Assembly: GCF_001682865.1 (NCBI RefSeq)
Contig: NZ_MAQX01000011.1
Span: 614 to 64,613, forward strand
Origin: Bacillus sp. FJAT-26390
GTDB lineage: Bacteria > Bacillota > Bacilli > Paenibacillales > Paenibacillaceae
Direction: 5' to 3'
DNA length: 64,000 bases
Position numbers and translations under genes: made by a program
The notes under the pieces: model-generated
The model's database searches: none
What the model was told of the DNA's origin: nothing
Seen by the model: the letters and a program-made list of their open reading frames with translations, nothing else
In this document: positions 50,516 through 59,467 of the stretch, piece by piece
Layout of the letters: every line of letters starts with the position of its first letter
Numbering within the stretch: the first letter of the stretch is position 1

Positions 50516-51973
50516 TTATTTTAAAATAGCTTGCGCAGCTTCCTTGCCTTGCCGTATGCAATCCGGAAGTCCCACGCCGTCAAATGCAGCGCCCGTAATC
50601 CAAACGCCAGGCAAATCTCGTTCAAAACGTTCCCGAAGCTGCTTCATATTCGATAGATGTCCCACCGGATATTGCGGCATCGAGCGCGGAAGTCTCGTAA
50701 TTTCCACAAACTCAGGCTCCGCTTTAATGCCCATCGTTTCTTCGATATCGCGCCGTACCGCTTTTATCAGCTGAGCATCTGGCAATTTCACGCTTTCCTC
50801 TTGTCCAGACCGGCCAACATAGCAGCGCAGCAGCACTTTATCGCTTGGGCTTGTGTGCAGCCATTTGTTCGATGTCCAGGTGCATGCCGTTATATGAAGC
50901 CCCTCCGAGCGAGGCACCACGAATCCTGATCCGTCAAAATCAAGGCCGAACGTCGATTTATTGAACGCCAGCACCACATTGGCTACCGATACATAATTAA
51001 TCGCCCGCAGCTCGCGGCAATCCGTCAACGGCTCAAGCAGCTCCGCTGCGTCATAGGCAGGGGCGGTCATCACTATTCGATCAGCCGGCAGCCTCTCTCC
51101 GCTATCCAGCACAACCTCATAACGAGCCTCTTCACTCTGCTCGGATGAGCGGTATCCGTCATTTCGTCTTATTTCCGTCACCTTCGTGCCCAGTCGTCTT
51201 TGCGCGCCGCTTAACGCTTTGTCTAGTGCCTTAATGAGCGTGGACAAGCCGCCTTTAAACGTCAGGAAAGTGCCTCCCTTCGCTGCGGCAGGCAGTGCGC
51301 CCGCAGCCGCACCAGCCTTGCGGTTAAACATCATGCCGCGAATAAGGCTGCCGTGCTTGCGCTCCGCTGCCGCAAACTGCGGAAAGGTTGCCTGCAAGCT
51401 CAGCTTTTTCAAATCACCTGCATAAATGCCCGCAAGCAGCGGCTCGGCGATTCGGCGCATCACTTGATTGCCAACCCGTCTCTCCAGGAAACCGCCAAGC
51501 GACTCGTCGCTCTGTTCTTTGCGAACTGGCAGCACCAAATCCTGCAATGCGCGCAGCTTGCCGCCCCATGACAATAAGCCCGTCTTGACGAAAGGCCCGA
51601 TCTCTGTAGGGATACCGAGTACGAGGCCTTGCGGCATCGGGAACAGCTTGCGCTCATGCAAAATATACGTTTTTTTCGCTCCCGGATTAGTAGCCGTCAG
51701 CTCGTCCTCAAGCCCTAACTCCGTTGCCAGATCAATAATGGCCAGCTTGCGCGCCAAAAAAGAATCCGGCCCTTTCTCGATGACGAACCCGTCACGCTGC
51801 AGCGTATTAATTTTTCCGCCAAAGGCAGGAGCACCGTCTACGATGGTTATTTCTATCTCCTTGCCTTGCCGCTCCGCTTCCCGCTGCAAATAAAAAGCGG
51901 AGCTCAGTCCGCTGATCCCTCCGCCAATAATGACAATTCGATCAGGGTTTCCGATTCTCCGCATCTCATTCAT
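50516..51973 (-). CDS. hemY: HemY/CgoX-type (copro)protoporphyrinogen oxidase
   Basis: A 485-residue FAD enzyme: RIVIIGGGISGLSSAFYL dinucleotide fold, IEKGPDSFLARK, AEPLLAGIYAGDLKKLSL and a C-terminal VWITGAAFDGVGLPDCI FAD segment. In Gram-positives this enzyme oxidises coproporphyrinogen III to coproporphyrin III in the coproporphyrin-dependent heme route. The ATG overlaps the hemH stop (ATGA at 51970-51973); an ATG three codons later has a better spaced AAGGA. Third gene of hemE-hemH-hemY. Confidence 0.92.
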   Translation of the reverse strand: MNEMRRIGNPDRIVIIGGGISGLSSAFYLQREAERQGKEIEITIVDGAPAFGGKINTLQRDGFVIEKGPDSFLARKLAIIDLATELGLEDELTATNPGAKKTYILHERKLFPMPQGLVLGIPTEIGPFVKTGLLSWGGKLRALQDLVLPVRKEQSDESLGGFLERRVGNQVMRRIAEPLLAGIYAGDLKKLSLQATFPQFAAAERKHGSLIRGMMFNRKAGAAAGALPAAAKGGTFLTFKGGLSTLIKALDKALSGAQRRLGTKVTEIRRNDGYRSSEQSEEARYEVVLDSGERLPADRIVMTAPAYDAAELLEPLTDCRELRAINYVSVANVVLAFNKSTFGLDFDGSGFVVPRSEGLHITACTWTSNKWLHTSPSDKVLLRCYVGRSGQEESVKLPDAQLIKAVRRDIEETMGIKAEPEFVEITRLPRSMPQYPVGHLSNMKQLRERFERDLPGVWITGAAFDGVGLPDCIRQGKEAAQAILK

Positions 51974-52923
51974 TCCTTCCCTTGGCTGTCCAAAGCCTCG
52001 ATGACCGATTCTGCCAATGTTTCCATATATAATGGATCGCGATTAAGCATCGCAATTCGATCTAGAGTCATGTCAAGCTGCTTTGCAGCGGCCTGCGCTT
52101 CAATATCAAGGTCATACAATACTTCTAAGTGATCGGACACGAAGCCCACTGGAGCTACGAGTACCGCTTTGACGCCTTCCTCTGCAAGCACCGGCAATGT
52201 TTCCAAAATATCCGGTCCGAGCCAAGGCTCCCTTGTCCGGCCCGCGCTTTGCCAAGTAAACTGCCAATCCTTCACATTAGCCGCTTTCGCTACCGCTGCT
52301 GAAGTTTCAAGCAATTGCTGCTCGTAAGGATCGCCAAGCTCACGAATCTTCACGGGCAAGCTGTGGGCGCTGAATAGCACCTTCACCTTTTCTTCCCCAT
52401 CCGTAGCGGCGGCAAGTCTGTCTAGCCCAGCAGCTACACGGTCCGTTAGCGCTTGAAGCAGCTTCGGATGCATATGGTACTGCTTGACGAAAGTCATCGC
52501 AATGCCTAGCTCCTTCGCTTTCTCTTCTGCACGCTTCATGTAGCTGCCTACGCTCATCGTCGAGAAATGTGGCGCCAGCACGATGCCTACTGCCCGTGTA
52601 ATGCCGTCTTTCGCCATTTGCTCCACGCCGTCTTCAATATACGGCTTTGCATGCTTTAAGCCCTGGTAACAAGCGAACACGCCTGGTGCGAGCTGCTCCA
52701 GCTTGTCCTGAAGACCGGCTACTTGTCCGTTCGTATTTTCACGCAGCGGGAAAACCCCGCCCACGATCGCTTCATAACGGCCTTTGAGCTCGGCAAGCAG
52801 CTCAGGCGTTGGAGCGTTGCCGCGTCTGATATGCGTGTAATACGTTTCCACGTCATCCATGGACTCCGGCGTTCCATAGGACATAACGAGTACGCCGATT
52901 TGTTTCGCTTTATGCTCAGACAT
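51970..52923 (-). CDS. hemH: ferrochelatase (coproporphyrin type)
   Basis: A 317-residue soluble chelatase: GVLVMSYGTPES, APHFSTMSVGSYM, LFSAHSLPVKI with the catalytic His187, and GFVSDHLEVLYDLDIE with the acidic metal path. Gram-positive members insert iron into coproporphyrin III. The ATG lies inside the end of hemE (8-bp overlap) behind AAAGGAGG, and the stop overlaps hemY, so all three are translationally coupled. No membrane anchor and no [2Fe-2S] cysteines. Confidence 0.94.
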   Translation of the reverse strand: MSEHKAKQIGVLVMSYGTPESMDDVETYYTHIRRGNAPTPELLAELKGRYEAIVGGVFPLRENTNGQVAGLQDKLEQLAPGVFACYQGLKHAKPYIEDGVEQMAKDGITRAVGIVLAPHFSTMSVGSYMKRAEEKAKELGIAMTFVKQYHMHPKLLQALTDRVAAGLDRLAAATDGEEKVKVLFSAHSLPVKIRELGDPYEQQLLETSAAVAKAANVKDWQFTWQSAGRTREPWLGPDILETLPVLAEEGVKAVLVAPVGFVSDHLEVLYDLDIEAQAAAKQLDMTLDRIAMLNRDPLYMETLAESVIEALDSQGKE

Positions 52924-53986
52924 GACTTGCCTCCTTTTGGCTGCGTGCCGCGATTGCTTTCCTTGAGTAAGATTGAACAAATGTGGTCAACTCAGCCAGC
53001 TTCTCTATTGATGCTTCTGGGAACAAGCCATGGCCCAGGTTGAAAATAAAGCCTGGCTCCTCAATGCCGCTATCGATAATTTCTTTCGCATACTCTTCAA
53101 TAACGCTAATCGGCGCTGTCAAAATCGTAGGGTCCAGATTGCCTTGCACGCCAAATCCGTTATCCAGTCTGCGGCGGCCTTCCGCGATCGATACACGCCA
53201 ATCAAGACCGATCACATTCGCTTTCACTTGATGCAGCTCAGGCAGCAGTTCACCGGAGCTTACGCCTGGAAAATAGATTTTCGGCTGCGGCAAATCCGAA
53301 AGCTCCGCAAAAATCCGCTCGATTGTAGGCAGCACGAATTTACGGAAATCGGCAGGCGTCAATGCGCCCACCCAGCTGTCAAACAATTGAAATGCCTTGC
53401 CGCCAGCAGCCATATGCGCACGCAAATAAGTAATGACCATATCGCCAAGCTTGCGCATCAGCTCATGCCATAGCTCAGGCTCGCTGTACATCATTTCTTT
53501 CGTCCGCAAATAGTTTTTTGAAGGTCTTCCTTCAATTAAATAGCTCGCAATCGTGAATGGCGCACCCGCAAACGTAATAAGCGGAACCTCTAGCTCACGG
53601 TCTAGTATACGAATCGTTTCGATAACATGGCCAAGATCGCCTTCCACGTCAATAGGCTTCAGACGTTCAACGTCAGCAGCAGTACGGATCGGATTCGCGA
53701 TAACCGGGCCGATATTCGCAACGATATCAAAATCGATGCCGATCGAAGCGACAGGATTCATAATGTCCGAATATAAAATAGCGGCGTCCACGCCCAGCTT
53801 ACGAATCGGCATCATCGTAACTTCCGCCGCCAATTCCGGCTGCTTGCAGATTTCAAGCAATGAATATTTTTCTTTTATTTTGCGGTAATCAGGATCGTAT
53901 CTTCCTGCTTGTCGCATGTACCATACAGGTATTTGATCTACGTGTTCCTTCCGGCAAGCCCGTATGAAACGGTCGTTATAAGACAT
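52916..53986 (-). CDS. hemE: uroporphyrinogen decarboxylase
   Basis: A 356-residue TIM-barrel enzyme: IPVWYMRQAGRYDPDYR (N-terminal signature), ILYSDIMNP, ITFAGAPFTIASYLIEG, FDSWVGALTPADF and FNLGHGLFPEA. It decarboxylates uroporphyrinogen III to coproporphyrinogen III. GGGGAACGGGA precedes the ATG and TTGTTA-17-CATAAT lies further upstream. First gene of the hemEHY unit. Confidence 0.95.
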   Translation of the reverse strand: MSYNDRFIRACRKEHVDQIPVWYMRQAGRYDPDYRKIKEKYSLLEICKQPELAAEVTMMPIRKLGVDAAILYSDIMNPVASIGIDFDIVANIGPVIANPIRTAADVERLKPIDVEGDLGHVIETIRILDRELEVPLITFAGAPFTIASYLIEGRPSKNYLRTKEMMYSEPELWHELMRKLGDMVITYLRAHMAAGGKAFQLFDSWVGALTPADFRKFVLPTIERIFAELSDLPQPKIYFPGVSSGELLPELHQVKANVIGLDWRVSIAEGRRRLDNGFGVQGNLDPTILTAPISVIEEYAKEIIDSGIEEPGFIFNLGHGLFPEASIEKLAELTTFVQSYSRKAIAARSQKEASHV

Positions 53987-54023
53987 TCCCGTTCCCCATT
54001 TCTATGTATTTTCCTATGTTTCC

Positions 54024-54052
54024 ATTATGCCCTTTTTCATCAAACCTAACAA
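54024..54052 (-). promoter_or_regulatory. promoter of hemEHY
   Basis: Minus strand TTGTTA (54047-54052), 17-nt spacer, CATAAT (54024-54029); about 35 bp to the start codon. Confidence 0.5.
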
Positions 54053-54139
54053 CCGCCGCCAATCGACTTCCTATGACAATAGTATGACAATCGGCATTTG
54101 GTTGCATGAAGGATCTATGAACATGATCACAGACCGAAC

Positions 54140-54182
54140 AAAAAAAGAAGCGTCCTGCATCCAGCCTGGAGCAAGCGCTTCG
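54140..54182 (-). terminator. terminator at the end of the pilMNO unit
   Basis: GAAGCG pairs with CGCTTC and an inner TTGCTCCA/TGGATGCA helix continues the stem; TTTTTTTG follows on the minus strand. It separates the pilus genes from hemE. Confidence 0.7.
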
Positions 54183-54210
54183 TTATTTTACCATATTCAA
54201 CCTGCTGCGT

Positions 54211-54942
54211 TCATCTTGCTTCGCTTAATTTCAAACTTGGGTATTTCGCACGAAGCTTGCTCATCGCATCCGTGTCGCCTACTTTAGAAGGTTTCTCTAG
54301 CTGAAAGGCTTCTGCTAATTGCGGCATCGTATAAAGCTCGAACGTAATCGACAACTCGTACACCGGTTTGGTTTTGTCCATATTCGGATTGTTGAACAAA
54401 AAAGGATAAGTTGACGCTACGTTATCAGGCTCAAGCCATGTCAGCTTCCATGTTGGCGCTCCGATTATCGGCTTATGGTTTTGCAAATTGTTCAAATAAA
54501 ACAGCATATGATCCAGATGGCCAACCACTTTAACATCAAAGGAATCAGTCTGTATATTGGGATCCTTTGTTTGATTCGTTTGGCCCGTTTCCGGCTCTTT
54601 CTTCAAAAAAGAAACGAATTCAAGCTTGGAATCCTTAGCAAGCTCATAGATGGTCGTTAATTCCTTGGAGCCTAAGCTCGCAGCAGGCAGCTCGGACAAT
54701 AACGCTTCTTTTTGCTCGGCAGTTACCTGCTCGGTCGTCGTAAATTGCTGCTCTGCGCCTTTGAATTCAGATATCTTCATATTAAGAACGATTCGTTTCG
54801 TTGCAACATTGGTTAGCTGCGGCAAAAATAGATATACCAAGACGAACACATTGAGCACGACACAAATACCGATGATGATAATGGTAGGCAAATGTGATTT
54901 CTTTGCAGGCTGCTTCGACGGTTTGAATTGTAAATCCATCAT
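54211..54942 (-). CDS. pilO: PilO-like type IV pilus inner-membrane protein
   Basis: A 243-residue bitopic protein: short basic cytoplasmic start, membrane helix (about 19-40), then a coiled-coil and ferredoxin-like extracytoplasmic domain with DSFDVKVVGHLDHMLFYLNNL, which fits PilO. PilO pairs with PilN in the alignment complex of type IV pili. The first ATG overlaps the pilN stop (GAATGATG); AAAGGAG is inside pilN. Sequence divergence is normal for this protein; the assignment leans on position after pilN. Confidence 0.8.
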   Translation of the reverse strand: MMDLQFKPSKQPAKKSHLPTIIIIGICVVLNVFVLVYLFLPQLTNVATKRIVLNMKISEFKGAEQQFTTTEQVTAEQKEALLSELPAASLGSKELTTIYELAKDSKLEFVSFLKKEPETGQTNQTKDPNIQTDSFDVKVVGHLDHMLFYLNNLQNHKPIIGAPTWKLTWLEPDNVASTYPFLFNNPNMDKTKPVYELSITFELYTMPQLAEAFQLEKPSKVGDTDAMSKLRAKYPSLKLSEAR

Positions 54943-55505
54943 TCGCTCACTCCTTTGCTTTCAGCGAATGAAACCTGCAGCAGCATTTCAAATACGGTCA
55001 TTTTGCCGCCTGCTGCGTTGTTTTCCTCAACTTTGTTGGTATATGAACCAAACTGCACATTGCCTAGTTGCGGGCTGGCTTCAAGCTTTTCCAAATACGT
55101 TACCGATTCAGCATAAGCTTTGAAGTTGATCAGCATGGTAAGCTTGTCCTTCTCCGAAGCTTCTATGAATACTACTTTTGCGCTACTCGGCAAGTACCCG
55201 ATTATGGCTGCGAGATAAGAGATGTATTCGGGACGCTGCTCCTTCAACTGGGAGAGGGTAGAAGACGCTGAATGAAATTTATCAATTAAGTCTCGGGACT
55301 GCCCTTCCTCTTTCAATTTTATGATCTGGGCATCATAGGAACTTATTTGCTGTTCAATCTCGTCTTGATTTTTTGACCACACCAAATATAAGGAACTCTG
55401 CAATACAAGAGCTACAAATGCGACTGCGATAACGACTAGAATCGTAATATAGGATACACTTCGCTCTTTCTTCGGTTTCCCTGGCAATAAGTTAATCGAT
55501 TTCAT
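54939..55505 (-). CDS. pilN: PilN-like type IV pilus assembly protein
   Basis: A 188-residue bitopic protein beginning MKSINLLPGKP: the INLLP motif is the PilM-binding tail of PilN. A membrane helix (about 18-42), coiled coil (about 45-90) and a ferredoxin-like domain with EYISYLAAIIGYLPSSAKV follow. It links cytosolic PilM to PilO. Start and stop overlap the neighbours (pilM stop, pilO start), so pilM-pilN-pilO are translationally coupled. Confidence 0.88.
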   Translation of the reverse strand: MKSINLLPGKPKKERSVSYITILVVIAVAFVALVLQSSLYLVWSKNQDEIEQQISSYDAQIIKLKEEGQSRDLIDKFHSASSTLSQLKEQRPEYISYLAAIIGYLPSSAKVVFIEASEKDKLTMLINFKAYAESVTYLEKLEASPQLGNVQFGSYTNKVEENNAAGGKMTVFEMLLQVSFAESKGVSE

Positions 55506-56608
55506 CAGTCGCTCCCCCTTAAAGCTAGGCCCAGCGATACTGCATAGGAGGATACGCTCCAGTGAGCTGAATGGTTAGCAACTTCCAAGCTCATCCAATC
55601 GATTGCAACAATCCGCTGCGTCATCCGTTGTTCCAGAGCCTTTACTAAAATCTCCATATTCGCAATGCTGCCTGACACCATGATGGAGTCGAATTGGACA
55701 TTTCCCTTGTTGAGCGTATAGTAATAAAAATTCATTAAGCGTTCAATTTCAGAAATAAGATCCTCGGCCGCAGAAACAAATGTGTGTTCGGGACTAGTGA
55801 ACTCTGAGATCCATTGGTTATTGTCTTCGGTTGTATTTGGCTGCAGCGCCTTAAACGAAATCTCCACATTACGCGTAATTTTGAAAATGCCATCTTCTAC
55901 GATCGTCAGCTCGCTGTTTGCTTCGTTTACATCCAACAAAATCGTGAGTCCCGTTGACTCGATCGGACTCTTCTCGAGCAATCGAAGTATCGAGAATGGT
56001 TTAATCTCGTAGCTGCGCGGCACTAGCTTTAGAGATGCGAACATCTCCGAATATTCCCTTAGCATGTCCATTGGCGCTGCTACAACAAGAACATCGCATA
56101 AATGATCCTCGGAAGGCTCCTCCGTTTGCTCCGGGCTTGCGCCCAAATTTTTGTTTAACAGCTTTTTGAGCATTGAAGGCCGTTTTTCCGTCTCTTTCGC
56201 AACCTTTTTCGGCAATTTAATAAAATCATAATGAGGATGTTCAAACGCTACTGCCAGGTTGTTTTTAATTTCAAACTGTACGAGCTTTTTAAGCTCATGG
56301 TGCGAGAGGTCCGGCAGCTTTAAATTCCGTACCATCACCATTTGGCTCGGAATTGCAAAATGCACATTTTTCGAACTGAATTTATGCTCGTTTATTAGAT
56401 TCTTAATAGCCGTATGGAGCAGCTCCATATTGAGAATCTTGCCATCGCGTACGATTCCTTCTTGAAGCACTCCAGTCGCATATTTGAGGATGTGAGGCAC
56501 ATCCTTTCGTTTGCTCTCCGTCTCGCAAATTTTTATATGGCTGTCTGTGATCTCAAGACCAAGCGTTTTACTGCCTATTTTCATTTGACGCAATATGGAT
56601 TGAATCAA
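55505..56608 (-). CDS. pilM: PilM-like actin-fold pilus assembly protein
   Basis: A 367-residue cytosolic protein with actin/FtsA-like fold: KTLGLEITDSHIKICE (phosphate 1), VHFAIPSQMVMVRNLKLP, EIKNNLAVAFEHPHYDF, ILLDVNEANSELTIVEDG (phosphate 2) and DSIMVSGSIANMEIL. It binds the PilN tail and ATP. A charged insert of about 35 residues (around 150-185) is unusual. TTG at 56608 has AGAGGAGG 6 nt upstream and is preferred; an ATG at 56584 is the alternative. Confidence 0.85.
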   Translation of the reverse strand: MIQSILRQMKIGSKTLGLEITDSHIKICETESKRKDVPHILKYATGVLQEGIVRDGKILNMELLHTAIKNLINEHKFSSKNVHFAIPSQMVMVRNLKLPDLSHHELKKLVQFEIKNNLAVAFEHPHYDFIKLPKKVAKETEKRPSMLKKLLNKNLGASPEQTEEPSEDHLCDVLVVAAPMDMLREYSEMFASLKLVPRSYEIKPFSILRLLEKSPIESTGLTILLDVNEANSELTIVEDGIFKITRNVEISFKALQPNTTEDNNQWISEFTSPEHTFVSAAEDLISEIERLMNFYYYTLNKGNVQFDSIMVSGSIANMEILVKALEQRMTQRIVAIDWMSLEVANHSAHWSVSSYAVSLGLALRGSD

Positions 56609-56637
56609 CCTAATCCTCCTCTGCGAGTGCGTGATGT

Positions 56638-58419
56638 CTAAGATTTCGTAATACAAATGCTTTCTTGCTGAGCTCCGGAATTAAGGTTGTTTATATACCA
56701 GGATTGTGAATAGTTAGAGTAGAACGTTGTCACTCCTCCGATATAAAAGCCCTCCATTTTATTAAAATGCCAATCCTTCTCTAAGGCTTGAAAATTAGCA
56801 TCTTGGAATACGAGCAGCATGCCGTCTATCTGGAGCCCTCCGTCAATCCCGTAAGGATTAAAGCTTAGATTCGATTTCGTAATCATATTTTCGCCAATAT
56901 GAATTAATTGCTTCGTATCGTTAGCGAATGTAATGTCTCCTCGTGCGACAAAAGATCGGCCTACGATAAACGCTTTCTCGATGGTGTTCGTAAATTGCAC
57001 TTTTCCGCCTACAATAATATGCTCGTTGATGTTCACGTTATAAACGGTGTTGTTGAACGTCAAATCGTTTTTGACGAGCAACGATCCTCCAACATTAAAG
57101 TAATTTTGAACCGTGCTGTTGAGAGAGAGCTTATCGCCGATAATGACATTTTTCGTTACCTTGAACGCGTAAACCGTATTGCTCAGGGTAACCGCACCCT
57201 TAGCAACCATTTCCCCTCTAACTTCCCACAAATGGATTGGATAGGTGGAGCTGGTTGTTCCGCCGAGGATAATGTCTCCGTGAACAATGAGCTTTTGCAG
57301 CGTATTGCTCATTTTCAAATTGCCGTTGATGATGAGATCTCCTTCAACGACAATGTTGTCGATATCGCCGTTGTAACCAAAGTCGACATCGCCGCGAACG
57401 TATACGTCTCCTCCAAATACAATTGATCCGGCAGAAGTTGTATCCCTTACTCGAAGATTGCCGCCAACCTTAACATTCCCGGCAAATTTAACTTCGCTTT
57501 TGATAATATCCGTAAAGTCTAGATTGCCGGTTGCCGTTAACGCATTCCCATTCGAATCCGAATTGACCAGCAAGGCCTGCGTAATATTTTGCGAGCTGGT
57601 TCCTCCGATATTTACCGTACCCGTATGATTAACCGCAGCTCTTGATTGCGAGATCGAAATTGCGCCCGATGGCGTTGTATTGCTCAGTGCCAAAGCTTTA
57701 GCGAGTCTTGGATCCGCAATCTTATTTGAAATGGCTAGAGTGGCAGCATTTAGATAGCTATCTGCCGTAGCACCAAACCAGTTGTTGAACTGCGTCTGTG
57801 TATAGCTGTTTTTAAAATATTTGTCCGGCAGTGGCTCGCCGACAGGCGGCGCATAATAACATGCGGCAAACAGCTTATTATGTTTGTTCGGTGTAGTTGT
57901 GTTGTCTTTCACAAGCACCTTCTCCGTAACGGTCGATGGCGGCGGTGTCGGGATCATCGGCGTTGGCGTTACGATTGGCGTCGGGGTTGGCATCGGCGTC
58001 GCTGTTGGTTCTGGCGCGATCTGTCCTAAGTTATAACGCACCTTATCATTGCGCTTAAGCTTGTCATAACCATCATCCGCTGAGAATAGTACGGCAATCG
58101 GATTATTTGAACTGTCAGATTCGATAGTCAATTCAGCATGCAGGTCGTTCATGCCATTAACAGCAGCAACAAGCTTCTCGACCTGTGCTTTTGTATTTAT
58201 TACCCCTTTTATTTTCGATTCCTCATAGAGTCTAGCAAATACGGTCATTGCCGAATGTGCCTTAGTGAATGCAGCCTCTTTATTGCCATTTGTCTTCGCT
58301 TGAAGCAAGCCAATATTCGTACTCATAGCAAGCGGAGCAATGACTAAGGCAATCATGACAATGAATCCGAAAACGAGCATAAGCGTGCCGCCTTTTTCTG
58401 ATTGAAAACATTTAAACAT
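56638..58419 (-). CDS. large PilX/TadE-like pilus-associated protein with beta-repeat domain
   Basis: A 593-residue protein. The N-terminus (EKGGTLMLVFGFIVMIALVI) is a membrane helix like that of PilX-type minor pilins, without a Leu-Thr-Leu-x-Glu cleavage site. A Pro/Thr linker (PTATPMPTPTPIVTPTP, about 137-165) separates it from a long C-terminal part where about ten beta-rich units of 21-22 residues (pattern NTVxxxxVxxxIxVxGxLxF, about 320-555) suggest a beta-helix resembling bactofilin or autotransporter passengers. TAGGAGG precedes the ATG. Lies directly upstream of pilM on the same strand. Confidence 0.75.
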   Translation of the reverse strand: MFKCFQSEKGGTLMLVFGFIVMIALVIAPLAMSTNIGLLQAKTNGNKEAAFTKAHSAMTVFARLYEESKIKGVINTKAQVEKLVAAVNGMNDLHAELTIESDSSNNPIAVLFSADDGYDKLKRNDKVRYNLGQIAPEPTATPMPTPTPIVTPTPMIPTPPPSTVTEKVLVKDNTTTPNKHNKLFAACYYAPPVGEPLPDKYFKNSYTQTQFNNWFGATADSYLNAATLAISNKIADPRLAKALALSNTTPSGAISISQSRAAVNHTGTVNIGGTSSQNITQALLVNSDSNGNALTATGNLDFTDIIKSEVKFAGNVKVGGNLRVRDTTSAGSIVFGGDVYVRGDVDFGYNGDIDNIVVEGDLIINGNLKMSNTLQKLIVHGDIILGGTTSSTYPIHLWEVRGEMVAKGAVTLSNTVYAFKVTKNVIIGDKLSLNSTVQNYFNVGGSLLVKNDLTFNNTVYNVNINEHIIVGGKVQFTNTIEKAFIVGRSFVARGDITFANDTKQLIHIGENMITKSNLSFNPYGIDGGLQIDGMLLVFQDANFQALEKDWHFNKMEGFYIGGVTTFYSNYSQSWYINNLNSGAQQESICITKS

Positions 58420-58492
58420 TGCGTTTTCCTCCTACATCAGTTTATTCTATGAGTAAATCTATACGATTACTTTTAATAGATAGGGGCCTAAG

Positions 58493-58948
58493 ATGCGAAA
58501 TCAAAAGGGATTGACGCTTGTCGAAGTGCTTGGCTCACTCGTACTGTTAGCAATCGCGGTACTCGGAATTACTTACATTTTGCAGCAATCAACGATCAAT
58601 ACTAAAATGAATGAAAAGATTGACCAATCCGTCGTTATCTCTCGAAATGTAATGGAAGAGATTAAAGGAAATTTAAAGTCAACTACTCCAACGATTTCGA
58701 TTTACGAGCAAAATTTATCGCTTGCCAACATTCGAAATCTATCATCAGCGACCATCTATTATCCGAATGCGGCTGACAAACAATATTCGCTCCGTATCCA
58801 ATCCTATCCGGGTTCGCTTGAAACGGTGCAGCTCGATAGTGTCATACTCAATCCGAACGACTATTTCAGACGCGTTACCATCGTTTGCGAAGAGCTTGCT
58901 TCTGCCAAAAAATACAATCTGGAAGCATATATTGAATACAAATCATAG
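58493..58948 (+). CDS. type IV minor prepilin (PilV-like)
   Basis: A 151-residue prepilin: leader MRNQKG, then LTLVEVLGSLVLLAIAVLGI with Glu5 after the Gly cleavage site, and a globular head. PilV-type by size and by its place beside a second minor pilin. It is on the opposite strand to the rest of the pilus genes; AGGGGCC precedes the ATG. Shared 73-bp divergent spacer with the PilX-like gene. Confidence 0.85.
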   Translation: MRNQKGLTLVEVLGSLVLLAIAVLGITYILQQSTINTKMNEKIDQSVVISRNVMEEIKGNLKSTTPTISIYEQNLSLANIRNLSSATIYYPNAADKQYSLRIQSYPGSLETVQLDSVILNPNDYFRRVTIVCEELASAKKYNLEAYIEYKS

Positions 58949-58957
58949 GATTGTGTG

Positions 58958-59464
58958 GTGTACAAGATGCAGAAGCTGCAAAATAATGAAAAAGGTTTAA
59001 CGCTGGTAGAAGTGCTAGGCGTGCTTGTACTAACTGCAATGATTTTGAGTTCGTTAATCTACCTGCTTAATTATACAAACACGAGTCTCAACCAAGTTTC
59101 TGGACGAGAAGATGTGATGCAGCAGTCGCGGGATACCGTGAGTCATATTGTAAATACCGTCCGGAAAGGATTAATTCCTACGCCGCTTAACGGCACATCC
59201 AACAATTTGTTTTTAAACGGCGTCAACGGTCAGTACGCCCAGTATAACTTCAACAGTTCAACTCATACTCTTGAAGTCGTGTACCGCCTAGCAAAAGAAA
59301 ATGGCACGCTTGCAGCTTCGCCGACCAAGGTCGTGCTCTCCGATCACGTACAAAACATTCGCTTTGACGCAAATAACGGCAAACTGCAAATCACGTTAGT
59401 CATGCAGCTTCCTAACAACTCAACTAAAGAAATCTTAACAACCGTATATACGACGCAGCGCTAA
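58958..59464 (+). CDS. type IV minor prepilin (PilW-like)
   Basis: About 168 residues with leader MYKMQKLQNNEKG and mature start LTLVEVLGVLVLTAMILSSL (Glu5 present). Beta-rich head ending in ILTTVYTTQR. The best ribosome site AGGA is 7 nt from the GTG at 58958; ATG at 58967 is also possible. It follows the other minor pilin by 9 bp and ends 3 bp before the convergent prepilin peptidase gene. Confidence 0.82.
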   Translation: MYKMQKLQNNEKGLTLVEVLGVLVLTAMILSSLIYLLNYTNTSLNQVSGREDVMQQSRDTVSHIVNTVRKGLIPTPLNGTSNNLFLNGVNGQYAQYNFNSSTHTLEVVYRLAKENGTLAASPTKVVLSDHVQNIRFDANNGKLQITLVMQLPNNSTKEILTTVYTTQR

Positions 59465-59467
59465 TTG

